Shown here piece after piece: positions 11,527 through 24,079 of a DNA stretch of 64,000 bases. The stretch is from assembly GCA_024036415.1 (NCBI GenBank), contig JAMWET010005070.1, positions 250,001 to 314,000 of the forward strand. Direction: 5' to 3'. The notes under the pieces are model-generated. The model was given only the letters and a program-made list of their open reading frames with translations. It ran no database searches and had not been told where the DNA came from. Position 1 is the stretch's first letter. Each line of letters opens with the position of its first letter. Both the position numbers and the translations under genes were made by a program. The stretch is from Prochilodus magdalenae. Taxonomy: Eukaryota; Chordata; Actinopteri; Characiformes; Prochilodontidae.

Positions 11527-11722
11527 CAGTGGGGAAAATTGTGCAAGTTGTCCCACTTAAAAAGATGAGAGAGGCCTGTAATTGACATCATAGGTAGACC
11601 TCAACTATGAGAGACAAAATGTGGAAAAAAATTGAGAAAGTCATTTTGTCTGATTTTTAAAGAATTTATTTGCAAATAATGGTGGAAAATAAGTATTTGG
11701 TCATAAACAACAAGCAAGATTT
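11527..11722 (+). repeat. Left terminal inverted repeat of the Tc1-like element (deleted outer DR)
   Basis: The sequence pairs with 12901-13119 almost base for base, apart from a 22-nt gap. The gap lies between two AAT triplets in the intact right-hand version, which suggests deletion by slippage or microhomology. The missing bases include most of the outer transposase-binding direct repeat. Confidence 0.9.
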
Positions 11723-11868
11723 CTGGCTGTCACAGACCTGTAACTTCTTTTTTAAGAGGCTCCTCTTTCCCCCACTCATTACCTGTATTAATGGCACCTG
11801 TTTGAAGTCGTTAACAGTATAAAAGACACCTGCCTACAACCTCAAACACTCACACTCCAAACTCCACT

Positions 11869-12904
11869 ATGGTGAAGACGAAAGAGCTGTCGGAGGACAC
11901 CAGAAACCGAATTGTAGACCTGCACCAGGCTGGGAAGACTGAATCTGCAATAGGCAAGCAGCTTGATGTGAAGAAATCTACTGTGGGAGCAATAATCAGA
12001 AAATGGAAGACCTACAAGACCACTACTAATCTCCCTCGATCTGGGGCTCCACGCAAGATCTCAGCCCGTGGGGTCAAAATGATCACAAGAACGGTAAGGA
12101 AAAATCCCAGAACCACAAAGGGGGGGATCTAGTGAATGACCTGCAGGAAGCTGGGACCAACGTTACAAAGGCTACCATCAGCAACACACACACTACGACG
12201 CCAGGGACTCAGATCTTGCAGTGCCAGACGTGTCCCCCTGCTTAAGCCAGTCCATATCCAGGCACGTCTGAAGTTTGCTAGAGAGCATTTGGATGTTCCA
12301 GAAGAGTATTGGGAGAATGTCATATGGTCAGATGAAACCAAAGTAGAACTATTTGGTAAAAACACAACTCGTCGTGTTTGGAGGAAAAGTGAATGCGGAG
12401 TTGCATCCAAAGAACACCATTACCAAACTGTGAAGCATGGGGGTGGCAAACATCATGCTTTGGGGCTGTTTCTCTGCAAAGGGACCAGGACGACTGGTCC
12501 GTGTACATGAAAGAATGAATGGGGCCATGTATTGTGAGATTTTGGGGTGCAAACCTCCTTCCATCAGCAAGTGGCAATGAAGATGAAACGTGGCTGGGTC
12601 TTTCAGCATGAACAATGATCCCAAGCACACGGCCAGGGCAACAAAGGAGTGGCTTCGTAAGAAACATTTCAAAGTCCTGGAGTGGCCTAGCCAGTCTCCC
12701 GATCTCAACCCCATCGAAAACCTTTGGAGGGAGTTGAAAGTCCGTGTTGCCCGCCGACAGCCCCAAAACATCACTGCTCTAGAGGAGATCTGCATGGAGG
12801 AATGGGCCAACATACCAGCAACAGTGTGTGCCAACCTTGTGAAGACTTACAGAAAACGTTTGACCTCTGTCATTGCCAACAAAGGATATACAACAAAGTA
12901 TTGA
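11869..12904 (+). pseudogene. Tc1-family transposase, frameshifted (DD34E)
   Basis: The DNA-binding part at 11869-12132 begins [20 protein letters not shown] and has the paired-like helix-turn-helix ([20 protein letters not shown]). The catalytic part follows in pieces. IWSDETKVELFG carries the first catalytic Asp (codon at 12331). [14 protein letters not shown] lies around the second Asp. [11 protein letters not shown] carries the Glu (codon at 12716), 34 residues after the second Asp. At least four small indels break the frame: near 12118-12128 (ending in a stop at 12130), near 12186-12197, near 12383-12395, and a one-base insertion near 12611 that falls at the second catalytic Asp. Further damage lies between 12420 and 12580. 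Usual length is about 340 residues. No active enzyme can be made from this copy. Confidence 0.93.
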
Positions 12905-13119
12905 GATGAACTTTTGTTATTGACCAAATACTTATTTTCCACCATTATTTGCAAATAAATTCTTTAAAAATCAGACAAAATGACTTTCTCAATTTTTTTC
13001 CACATTTTGTCTCTCATAGTTGAGGTCTACCTATGATGTCAATTACAGGCCTCTCTCATCTTTTTAAGTGGGACAACTTGCACAATTGGTGACTGACTAA
13101 ATACTTATTTTCCCCACTG
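12901..13119 (-). repeat. Right terminal inverted repeat of the Tc1-like element
   Basis: This is the intact version, with both the inner and the outer direct repeat copies. It ends CCCCACTG followed by the TA target duplication. Confidence 0.92.
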
Positions 13120-13121
13120 TA

Positions 13122-14461
13122 CGTTGTTCGATATTTGATCTGACACTACACCGAGGTTCAACGTGGTGTTATGAGACAGAACGGGTCAGGACTCGCTGAT
13201 TACCATGCTAACTTCATTACATATGTCTGCAACGCAATACATACATGTTAAAACAGTTTATTATAGGATGTTTTAAACTAAAAGTCACAGAGATGCTGCA
13301 TCTGTTTCATGATGCATTTCCAGGGAGTCACCGTATCAGGGATGGTCTCTGAGCAGGTCAGGCATTTTTCCCGTGCCTGGTGGTGTAAGTGGGAGGTGGG
13401 AAACTTGACTTTGGTGGTTAGATTTATTTTCCCTGACCCTTAGTGCCGTGATGTAATAAAACAAGTCAGTATATTCAGATGTAAGATTAGGAGGAAAGAA
13501 TGTGGTCTTTTGAGTGAAGTTATTTTATGAATCATGCTTTATAGGGCCAGAGACACGTACTAACAAGGTAGAAAGAGATCACTTTTGTTTTCAGGTTGAC
13601 TTTTATGGCTGCTAGCCATTAAAAGACAGGAAGTGATTAAAAAACATTATGCAAAATATGTATGTAACTGGAAAATTAATATTGATTAATAAAAGTGCAA
13701 CTCTTCATATTTCTTCTAGGTGAAACTTTGGAATAAGGTGCATTACATACAGTTTAGCACCCAGTGGGGCATCCTTCTTGCCTTGAACTGATTTCATTAT
13801 TGCCGATTTATTAAAGCAATACTGCAGAAAAGTCTTAAATAAGCGTTCAAAGGAAAATGAGTGTAAATATTTAATTGGGCATTATACTGTATTTCTTCAT
13901 TAGCATCATTTTAATTATCCCAACTGTCCTAGGAGCCTGTCCAAGAGGATCAGCATGTGTGCGTTAGACTGGAGGAGATGAAAGCAAGGGCTTTGGGCAC
14001 CGCAGGCACTAATGTGCAGCAGAGCTTAGGGAACAGCAGGTTGCCAGAGGGGGCTAGTGCTGCTGTACCCTTGAGAAGTGTACTTAACCCATATTGCTAC
14101 AGTAAATATTCATATTCCAATATGGAATATGTGCAATTTGCAAATAAGAGAATGCGACTCCCGTTAGGGAATTCTCACTGGAGAGGATAAGGCAGAATTT
14201 AGCCTATTTAGAGAACGCTCCACTTTCTTTTTGTTGTCATTGCCCTGACTTTTCGGCCAGGTTTAGCATGTGCTGTGTTTATTTGTGGTGCTACATGTGT
14301 CTGTTTTTGGGTTTTGGGTCATTGTTACTAGCCCCCCTTGTTTCAGACCAGGAAGGATTTATAGATGTATTAAGCACCCCGGGGCTTGGCCAACTACTCT
14401 ACACCCCATATTTCATCTCGTCTTGATTGATGAAGCCCTGTATGTATGTCATCCATTTATA

Positions 14462-14466
<5 letters not shown>
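13122..14466. other. Intron 1 stretch, one small perfect palindrome
   Basis: No gene or named repeat is found. At 14111-14131 a 9-bp perfect inverted repeat (catattcca / tggaatatg) with a 3-nt centre is visible. Confidence 0.4.

Positions 14467-14513
<47 letters not shown>
14467..14513. repeat. (GA)n microsatellite
   Basis: An uninterrupted GA run of about 23 units. Confidence 0.95.
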
Positions 14514-14516
<3 letters not shown>

Positions 14517-14679
14517 AAGGGTGCATTTGTAAGAAATGTGAGAGGAGTCTCTGGTGGCATGGGCAAAGTTAAGTGAGGTTAAGAACACTCTTAAAATTAG
14601 AGCAGTTGAGCCTTTTAGGGGCTAAACCTGTTATCAGAAGGAGGGCCCTCCCTGAAAAACAGGACACACTGCTTCCCAA

Positions 14680-14871
14680 AGCCTGGCTTTGCTGTCATTG
14701 AAGCCACCTAAGCCCTTGTAGTTGGATAACCGGTGATTTGAAAGTATTGATCAATTGTACTGTTAATGAAGCTCTGACTGTCTTTTCCAGAGCTTCCAGA
14801 GCTGGAATAATAGCCATTTTGACTGGAAAATAAACAGATGGAGGGTGGTCTCTGACTTTTGCACAGTACTG
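14680..14871 (+). mobile_element. Truncated end of a Tc1/mariner-type element
   Basis: 'gtctctgacttttgcacagt' followed by 'actg' and TA at 14848-14873 resembles the right terminus of a teleost Tc1-like family whose ends read CAGTACTGTGCAAAAGTC inward. No matching left end occurs in the preceding 700 bp, so this is a solo or truncated end. The left border is arbitrary. Confidence 0.4.
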
Positions 14872-14879
14872 TATATAAC

Positions 14880-16580
14880 TTACATGCATTATGCTTTTGT
14901 TATTTCCGGTGATCATGAAGACTTCTAAGGGTTACATGCCCTTAAATGCTTAGGCTTATCTCTACACATGAGTGATTTTCACATTTGGAGGCTGAACTTG
15001 GACACTGGCCACACAAGCTCACTTCCTCCTGAGATCTGACTGTTGTAAGCATTCACAAACTTTATCATCTGATCATTCCTCTGGGCCTGAGAGAACAGTT
15101 GCCCGGCTAAAAAAAAAGCACATCGAGGTCAGTTGGAGTGCTATTACAAAACGAGACTTGGAGGCTTTGGAATGGAAGCAAACGTCTGTTGCAGTGGTCT
15201 TGCTTCAAGACATTGTGTTCTCACTGCTTGAACACAGCATTATAGAGCACTTTCCCATGGGTCAGAGGGTTAGTCTTGCAGTTCCTCTGAACTGAAGACA
15301 GCTTGCACGGTAGCAGCCTAGCAGGACCACCAGTGCCACAGCTCAACCCTCCAAAAGATTCAGCAAAAATGCAGCACCATGAAATAAGCCCTCCGAGAAG
15401 ATAAACGAGGCAAATCTCCAATGGCAAATCCAGACGGTGCCAAACTGGGCAAATCCCTGCTCTGTTTAGATCATTGTACAAAAGAAAATCATTCTGTGTG
15501 GCGCGACTTTCTTCGCTTTTTCTTCAACTTCTACTTCCGATGCCCCAAATCCCACAACAGAGGACAAAAACTGAAGCATATCTCGCAAAAACTGTTCACT
15601 GTGAAGGGTTTGTTTGCTCATCTGCTCTGAGTTCTGGAGAAGCGCGAGGGATAAAGCGTTGGTATCATCGCAGACTGCTGGTGGTTTATTTTGTAGCACT
15701 TTTGGTTGATTGTCAGCTGGTGTGCATCCTTTCTAGCTTATAGTCTGACACGGATAGAGTAGACAGGTTGGCCGAGGCTTGTAAATTGTGTAGAAATTGA
15801 GGCAGAAGGGTTTGGAGGAGAGGTGGATGGAGAGGAACAGGGCAGGGAGGAGCGCAGGGACACTCCGACAGGCATTGAGAAAGACAGACATTGGGAGAGA
15901 CAGACAGGGAAGTAAAATGACAGGCAGGCGAGCGTACTGTTGGAGTCACAAAGCCTCAGGCGTGTCCAGGGGCGCTACATTAACAGGGACAGGCCCAGGA
16001 GCAGCCTCACAGCCTTCTAGCCCTGCACTAACACAGCTACCTACTGCAGAGTACCCGAATACCTCTCACTCCCTCTCACTCTGTCTCTCTTCACACTGGG
16101 CTGCACATGTGTGGAGGGAACATTCAGAATGACCCTCATATTCCCTTGAAAAGAGACTCTTTCAAAGTGATGTAAGGAACAGGAGATATTGATGACTTTA
16201 GAAAGTCTGAATTTGAATCCTCTTAATCTCTATGTTCCTGGTTCAGTCATTAGGTTTATTATGCAGCATCTACTGTAAACAGCCCCGTTCCATCTATCAA
16301 GCTGTTGTCCAAAGTATGTTATAGTTAATAGTATGTTAGAGACAGTAATAGTTCCTTAACGTTTAAAGGGTTAAATGGTCTTTGCTATCTGATATCAACA
16401 CCACTATTCACTTATTAACATTAATAAACTTGATGTTCTTGGTTTATTGTTTTTCCGCTGCTGCATAGTGATGTAGTTAAGATTAAAACAGGTTCAGGCT
16501 GACTTTTTGTAAAGTGTCATGGTTTGATCTTGTACGACATGCAAGGATTCAAGCTTTATGCTCAGCTGTGCGTGTAATAT
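14880..16580. other. Intron 1 stretch without recognised features
   Basis: Neither strand shows a supportable exon or transposon end. Short open frames near 15421-15743 and 15797-16132 have no recognisable protein family. Confidence 0.4.
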
Positions 16581-16584
16581 AAGC

Positions 16585-17130
16585 AAGGATAGACCTTATC
16601 GCTGTATCTGACCGACCCAACTGCCACAATTGCGGACACTCAGCGAGCAGCAATGTCCTCCATGAGTCATCCTGAATCAGACAGTTATGTCGGCTGTCGT
16701 TTTTTAGTCATAGAGCGACTCAGAATGGCAGCGAGTCATCTATAGTGCCCAGTGCCTCTTTTGTCTTGATGGAGATGACCAACGAATCCGTGTGTGGAGG
16801 CACCATGGTCAGTGCCAAGATGAACAGTGTATTGTCACACGTCACATGTCCAGAAGGCCGGATGTCACTCCACCTCCACCACTACCACAACACAACCATC
16901 TGCAGGAACTGTGTGAGAATATTTAAGCTATGTGGGATGAATTAACACAGGACACTATTACAAAACATGCAGAAACGTCTGGCATGTTGCATTAGCAAAC
17001 ATGGCAGCCCAACACCATACTGAGAGACATCACTTCTGTATGTGTAGCTCATTAAATATCATTCATATCAGTCTAAATTTGATCTTTTATTGTTCCTGGT
17101 AACCTTTATCTTGTGCAACTATTCTTTGGA
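16585..17130 (+). mobile_element. Relic of a second Tc1-like transposon family (copy A)
   Basis: Fragments of Tc1 transposase can be read with frame breaks: TDPT-like text near 16609, 'SRFCLDGDDQRIRVWRHHGQ' with its frame around 16740-16820, and 'MWDELTQDTI' near 16930-16960. The part between the first and last catalytic blocks is missing, so this is an internally deleted and decayed copy. It shares 'catgagtcatcctg' and the downstream 'tatgtgtagc' to 'tcagt.taaat' segment with copy C at 29.2-29.9 kb. Ends were not resolved. Confidence 0.7.
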
Positions 17131-20100
17131 CAATGAGTGTCTAATGTGATAGGTAATTATTTAATGAATTAGCGATTTATATAGATAATTCAGTTCCATT
17201 ACGACTGATGGGCGAAAGAAACTTATCCATATCCATAGTGTGTATATAAGACCAGACTCCAGTTCATGCAATTAAGGATGGCACATACATTACGTATAAT
17301 TCCCCTTAAGCGAGAGGTGGATTAAATCGAAGCAGTTTGGTTGTTGTTCTTAAGCGTTGCTTTCAAGCGTGAATGCTGCCCGTGCCCCCATGGAGGGTTT
17401 ACTTAGCGGAGCTGAATAGGGGGCTCTTTCACGGCTAATAGGACTTCAGCAGCTGACTGCAGCCATGAACTCATAGCCTCTGTTTAGTCACTGGAGGGGA
17501 GGCAATATCTAACAGCGGGAATTGCCATCCTGCCTGCTTGAGGTGGGTGGGAGGGGGTGGGAGTGCAGGGCTTTGCACAGACCCACACACAAAAAAAACA
17601 CACATACACACACACACATGTACACACAGCTCAATAAATAATTCAGAGATCTGGATGTGGAAACGTGACAAACATTTAGATCCCAGCGGCTTCTTTTCTA
17701 CACGCTAACTCCATTCTACCTTTACAAACCAGGTTACTTTTCTCCAGCAGTCCTCACGCTCTCCTGGGGCCGTTTAGCCCAGAGTGACCCGGCACCTCCC
17801 CCTCCGTTGCCAGAGTAGGAGAGGCTACTGCTGGTGCTGCTGCCTTTCTTAAGACCCCCAGTGAGGAGCTGTGAAAGGTTAGGCACTGAAAGTCTCAGGC
17901 ACAGCTTCTCTCTGTGGCTTAGACAGCCTGGCTTATGAACGTGCAAAAATCACAATCTCCTTCCTTTTTTCTTCTGCTTCTTCTGATCCAAATCCCTCGC
18001 CTAAGCTCCTGGGTAAAAGTGGGGAGAACTCAGAGGTTTCTTGCACCTGACTGTCATAAGACTAGGCCATGCCCCTGCCCTGAGTGTGGGATTGTATGGA
18101 TTCTTTCAGTGGATTTCATGCTTGGACTGAGGTGTGAGTGTCATATTTAGAAAGTCATATTTGCACCTGCAGTTCTTATACGGGTGCAAGATCGTAGTGA
18201 GATGCTAAAAGCGTTTGATTGTCTCTTGTGATAGTGGTGATGTTGCTCTTGTGATAGTGATGATGTTGATTAATCCGTTGGACCATAGACTTATTATTCA
18301 GTCATTGATGCTAAGACTAATTACCGAGTAGCTATGGATTATGCAGTACGTGCTGTGAAACTAATGAGTAAAGTTTTATATAGGCGTAACCCCTAAATGT
18401 TTAGTTACCTGCTGGCCGGCCTAGACTTCCCAACTGGCTTCCAAACCAGTGTTTTTGAGTGTAAGATTCTTCTGCACCTGTAATAAGCACATATAAATGT
18501 GTAGAACTATGTATCTGTGGTAATGAATCTGTTTTGTTGTCATTCTGTACTCAGTCATTTTGCAGCACTAATAGGAAGTCTGAGTCCAAGGTGATTTCTC
18601 TAAAATGAATAACGTTTTTGAAGGTCTCAGCTGTTGTGGCCTGTGGTTAACAAAATTTTCCTTGATAGGTTTTGCCTCTGAATGTCACTGAATCATTTGA
18701 ATTATAAGATCATTAAGAAGTCAAAGTACAAATATTTTTGCATGCTGCCTGACACTGGTGCATACTAAATTGAGAACAGTAGACTGACAACCTCACTGAA
18801 ATACCCCAGCTTTGTCAAATGTGGTAGCTTGGCTGCTTTGGCATTAGTAGCCTACAGGATAGGTTGCAGTTGGTTTTGTATGTGGTAGTGTTTAGGTTTA
18901 AGAGTAGGTTTAGGTTGTGCCCACATTATTACTACATAGTATATACTAGGTACTTAATAGTATGAGTCCAGCAACCTGGCACAAAAAATATTAACACTAA
19001 CACTGTTGTGATTAGCTTATGTTATGTAGAAGTGGGACTTATTTATTGTGCAAATGTGCATTGTGGATTTGGAATTAAACTCAATTTTGACATTCTTAAC
19101 TGTACTATATGCTGCATACTCAAAGTTAGAGTTTGTATTAAGTATGGAACAGGGACGCACCCTAATGCTGATGCATTTCAGGGTGCTGGAGAAGTGAGTT
19201 CTGTATATGGCAGATAAAGTATTCCTTTTACAGTAACTCCTGTTTTCCATTGTTTTGTGCAGTATGCCTTGGGATGTGCCTATACCAAGGAGCTCAAGAA
19301 GTTAAATGTTTTTACTGCACTTTGTCTAACTACACGCAACTTCTGCAAACTGATCAATAGTTTATTGCCTTGATGCAGATGTTTCGGCCTCTTCAGAGCA
19401 ATGAGTTCAACTTTCACTTACTGTCGCTCTTGTTGTCTTTCCTCCTCCCTCTTCAACAAAGCCTACATCTAAAGGCATGGATGGATGTCCCATTATCTGT
19501 ACCCTAAAGAGCAGGCTTAAGCTGATAGCTGATGCTTTAATGAAACTGTGACACCGCTAATTGCTGGAGCGAGGAGTAGAGGGGTGTGGGCTCCTCTACG
19601 GCCTGTCAGCAGCATGGCAGCAGACAATGGCCCTGCCGTTCCCTCTCCCCAGTACAACTCATCAAGAGCTGCTGCTTTTGTATGGCACTCTGCTGCTGAG
19701 GCTTTCCATTTCTGTGCGCTCCTCAACAGACGCGCGTCCAGCTGATGGTTAAATTGCAAAAAGAGGCGGAGCTGAGAACACCGTGGTTAGTGTCAGAAAG
19801 GCAGCACTGTGTGGCCTCAGTCTGTGTAGAGTTCATTTCTGCTGTGTCTGTCAGAGTAAGCCCTGTGATTATAACCGCAGTGGGAATAGGGTAGTTTGAT
19901 CGTGATACTGCAGAGGAGGCATCACATTTGCATTTCTTTTTTGTGTTTGTGTACATACATGTTGATATGTGCCTGAGGTAGTATGCTTTTACAGGCGTTT
20001 TGTGTATAACATGAAGGCCTATGCAGTGCATCATTGTTTACTTGTGTTGGGAACGCGTTTCAGCCTTTTGCTAACAGTGCTGGATTTACATGAATTGCCA

Positions 20101-21290
20101 AAGCTTGAATAGCTCAATTCAGCACAGAAATAAGCAAAGAAGCCATACAAATTAGGAATTGGCAGAAATACACGTAGGCATTGCTTGTAGATTAGAATGC
20201 ATGTTTTCAATACAAACTGTTTTTACAGTTGGTGAGGAATTAGCCTCCAGCTTTAGAGCTCTAACTGTGCAATACATACAACATAAAAGTCTAAATTATG
20301 TTTCTACATGCTACAACGTTATGTCTTGCAGTGTATTAAAAATTCACTCTTGAATTAATAATGTGATGTGGTTAATGTCTGACTTTCATTACTTTGACCA
20401 AAATAACTGAATATTAATATTAATATTGAGTATACTTTAACTTAATAACACAGAGCTTGTGAACTTGCAGTAGATGAGGCAGAGACAACCAAACCCACAT
20501 GTGTTATGACATCACAACCACAAGTTACTGGCACACCGCATTCAAGTTGCAGACTTTACGCCAGAAAAAAATGACATTCTGGTCTATAAAAATGTTATAT
20601 ACATAAAATAATTGCTATTTCAATTATTGTTCCAAAATTAGTCATTGAAATTAAAATAAGATTTCCCCCAAATCTTTTAGCCCTTGGAGGAATACAGCTC
20701 CATCCAAAACTAACCCCGCTGCACACTGAGTTCACATTGTAAAGATGTCAACAGAATACTGCGTGTGTACCTGCTGTGCTTTGCCAAGGCAAGTTTGAAT
20801 ACATTGTTTTCTTATAATATTGCATTGAAATGTATCTGTAGACTGCAGGGCCATTTCAACGTGCAGGGGTTTAAGCTTGCTTGAGTTTCGAATGAATCAA
20901 TAATCATATTTTAAGTGCCTAACAACCTCATAATTCAGATAATCCATTGATACATAGCGGGAACAGTATATACAAGAAAAAAACACTGGCTTTGGAATCG
21001 TTTATGCCCCAGAGCCCAATAGTAGTGATTTTTGAAAACAGCAATTATTTAGTTCCAAAGAGCAAAAACCTGTAGTTCTTTACATGTGCAAGCCATCAGC
21101 TACAGAATTGGCCACGAGTGTTTCTGCTGGAGAGGTCTATCCTGCAGAATCATGTGCTGTGATCAACAATACATAGAGCAGCCCTCAAGGCTGTTTTGTG
21201 TTCCCCATACTGAGCTCTTTAAAAATAGCCCAAGTGAAAACATTTTGGGCTGCACTTAGATATATTTAACCCTCCGACTTTAAATTCTGC
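17131..21290. other. Intron 1 stretch, one CA-rich tract
   Basis: A CA-rich simple repeat is at 17583-17629. The region around 17330-17480 is repeat-free and could be regulatory, but nothing distinguishes it strongly. Otherwise nothing is recognised. Confidence 0.4.
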
Positions 21291-21956
21291 ACCACTGTAA
21301 AAATTTAGACCGTTTGTCCTCCTCCGCCGCCCCTCCTCCTCCCACAAGGCTGAGGCTTGTCACATGTGTGCCATGCTTGCTTGACAACATTGTTCGCGGT
21401 GAGGCAGCGATACAGAGGCAGATTCACAATGAGACTGCTCAGGATGAGACCTTTGTGATTGTGGGGGAAAACGGGCGGAGGGTCTTCAGAGGCTGCCCCT
21501 CGCCTGCTGGCGGCTGGAGATGACCTTCTCGCGGCGGGAGAGCGGCAAGAATATCACTCCACCGACAAAAGGCGAGAGAGCGGTGGTTCTCCTGGATTGC
21601 GTCTCCATTGGGGCAGGCGGGGTGGCAGCTCTGACCTTTTACAGACATTTGGCTGCGAGCGCACGCGTGTGTGCATGCGGATGTGAATGCGTTTTAATGG
21701 CACACTGTCAAACCACCTGCTATGTGTTTCCAGGGGTCGAGACCCCATGGAGTTCTAACCCCTCCCTACCTTCTGATGTTTGGAGCAGAGGCCCTCATGA
21801 CCCGCATCTGCAGATGTGTTTAGCCTGCATTCTGAATGACTGGTTTCACACCTCGGCTGCTGGAGCCTTGAAGCCTAGACTGCTTAATCCAGTCCTGAGC
21901 TAACTTTTCAGAAGCAAACTTATGAGCATGCAACTCAGGCTAAAATCATTTTCTCA

Positions 21957-22080
21957 CTTACTCATCGTCTAAACCGCTTAATTCTTCCGGGTGGTGGGAG
22001 GTGGTGCAACCAATCCCAAGGTTCAAAAAACAGAATGCAGGAAACACCTTGGACAGGCCGCCAATCCATCACGGAGGAGG
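21957..22080 (-). repeat. Degraded tRNA-derived SINE-like repeat (copy 3, tail half)
   Basis: 'catcgtctaaaccgctta' near 21963 and 'ggaaacaccttggacaggcc' near 22040 followed by 'gccaatccatcac' match the tail half of the copy at 35957-36252. The promoter half is missing. Confidence 0.65.
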
Positions 22081-22995
22081 CTAATATCAGCATAGCATAA
22101 AAATTGTGTCTCTGAACTGGTAACGTTGTTGGAGAGGACCATGAAGCAGACTTTATTAGGGGTGCACAATCAGTTGGCCAAAATATTGTTCTTATTTTGG
22201 ATGATCTCAGGATGTATGAGTGCCAATCCTGGACCACAGTGTTGTCTCTTAGTTCTGCATGACTCATTGTGGGAGATACCCCATTGCTTTTTACTTTCCA
22301 TGTAGCGTTTTATTTGATACATGTTATTTAAATAGCATGAGACACTGTCCAAAATTGAAACTTGGAAAAAATATTATATGATCAACAAATTAAGAATGTA
22401 TAAGCACAACTCTCCAATGGAATGAAAAGAAGAAATAGTAGTAATAATAATAATTAGGGTTTAAAAGGTTTTCTTTCTCAACTCCTCATTCCTTTTTCCA
22501 TCTCTCACTCATTCTTCCTGTCTTTTTTCCACCCTGACTTACTCCCTCTCTGTCTCTCTTATGCACCACCAACTCAGTCTCCACTGCAGAGCTTTAATGT
22601 GGCCTGATATTTTGAAGGGAAGCTGACGCAAAGCAGCAAGTTTAGAATCCAATCCTGACTGTAGTCTGACAAAATTCTGTCTGGATCTAATGTAGCAGTC
22701 TACACTAAACGAGATTGCCTGTAGATTTCCTTAATGGTGTTGACCTTGTGCACCTTGATGCCTGCACCACAAGTGCATCCAAGACTAATTTGCTTCAGGT
22801 AATATGAAATAAGGAAAGAAGTAACACAGACAATGTGAAACTTCAACCCAATGTTTAAGAAATTATGTTGGCAATTAGACTCGGATAAATACTCCAAGCT
22901 TTACTCTCTCTGCTTCTCTGTCTTCCTTTTGGACCATGCCTACCCCTCCCCACCCTCAGTCTCTTTCAGAGTTTCCAGCCGTACAGGAAATGGCA
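22081..22995. other. Intron 1 stretch without recognised features
   Basis: 'taggggtgcacaatcag' near 22156 resembles a hAT left end, but no partner end was found. Nothing else is supportable. Confidence 0.35.
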
Positions 22996-23053
22996 AAGAA
23001 AGAGAGAGAAAGAGAGAGAGAGTGAGAGAGAGAGTGAGAGACAGAGAGAGAGC
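22996..23053. repeat. Interrupted (GA)n microsatellite
   Basis: GA units with AA and GT interruptions over about 58 bp. Confidence 0.9.
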
Positions 23054-23229
23054 GTTCCCGGTGAGATCAGCTCTTGCTCTCTGGGCGGCAAAGAGACACA
23101 GGAAGCCAGCCAAAGGAAACAGCACAGCAACAGACAAACAGCGGTGCAGATCACATCAGGCCATGAGCTCATACAGGGCAAATCAAGGCACCGGCACGGA
23201 CGGACATGCAGCTTCACTGAAAGGGCGTT

Positions 23230-23460
23230 GAATGCTCCCTCTGCTCTCTGCTCTTGTTTTCCTCTCTGAATCAGAATGGCAGACTTAATTGCTCGCAGAA
23301 GAGGGCTTTTATGACTAATGTGCAGCGGAGAGAGTCTATCACAGTCCCTGACAGCCCCAGCCTCCTTGGCACTAATTCCTGACGATGTTTCACTGCAGTT
23401 CCCACAGGGATTTGTTTTAGATGTAGCAGATAGCCTCAATTAGGCTCACGACTGATACAT
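23230..23460. promoter_or_regulatory. Weak candidate conserved non-coding block
   Basis: A repeat-free stretch with 'gacttaattgctcg', 'ttatgactaatgtgc' and 'ctcaattaggctcacg' cores. It looks like regulatory DNA, but the evidence is composition and motif density only. Confidence 0.25.
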
Positions 23461-24079
23461 CCTAAAACTGTGTTTTATACGCCTTTCCGAATTTCTGTCT
23501 TCGCGACCTTAATCCCGTGAAGTTGAGTGGAACCTGCTGGAGGAAAGTAAAGGGAGGTGGGTGACAGGGGCCTTGAGGGAAGAGCTCGCTGCAGGGAGAT
23601 TTAGTGACAATCTGCTGAAGCACTAAAACATGGCACCCAAGTCCCACTGAATCTTATTTCGTATCGATTAGGACTGGTCGAAGTCTTCTGTCGCTAAAAT
23701 GGAGAGTTTATAATGATTAAACTCTCTCTGCAAGAGATGTAGAGGTGAAAAAAAGTCTCTCTTCTGTTCTTTCTTTTATTTCTCAGTCAAGAGAAATCCT
23801 ATCTTATCCAGTGTGCTGTACATGCATTCTAGGGCCTGGGTGATACCAACCCGTTTTAAAGCCATTCATCCATACACTACTATTTGAAAGCTGGAAATAA
23901 CTGCTATCAGCAATCAACCTTTATGTACATTATATTAAGGGACATAAAATGATAAAATGACAAAATAAACTAGTACCTAAATGAAGAGATGAAAGTATCT
24001 TTTGTGTTGCAGATGCACATATAGAATTACACTCATCATTAAATAAATAGTTCACCCAGAAGGAAGTGTCGGATCTGGA

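Larger units (their letters stand above)
11527..13119 (+). mobile_element. Tc1-like DNA transposon, 1593 bp, inactive
   Basis: Both ends read CAGTGGGGAAAAT inward and are flanked by the TA duplication typical of Tc1/mariner (11525-11526 and 13120-13121). The terminal inverted repeats are about 200 bp and of the IR/DR type. An inner direct repeat, GTGGAAAATAAGTATTTGG, is present on both sides (11682 onward and its complement at 12921-12943). The outer repeat is intact only on the right (13094-13119). On the left, 22 nt of it are missing after position 11539. Between the repeats lies a Tc1 transposase gene on the + strand that is broken by several frameshifts. The near-identical inverted repeats suggest a fairly recent insertion. 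Confidence 0.95.

Noticed and set aside
14111..14131. Perfect 9-bp palindrome with a 3-nt centre as a regulatory site
   Set aside because: Its CC-AATAT-GG centre is one base short of a CArG box, and a single short palindrome is expected by chance in 64 kb.
22156..22175. 'taggggtgcacaatcag' as a hAT left end
   Set aside because: No complementary right end or target duplication found in the following 1.5 kb.
23832..23860. 'tagggcctgggtgatacc' as a hAT left end
   Set aside because: Single end-like word without a partner.
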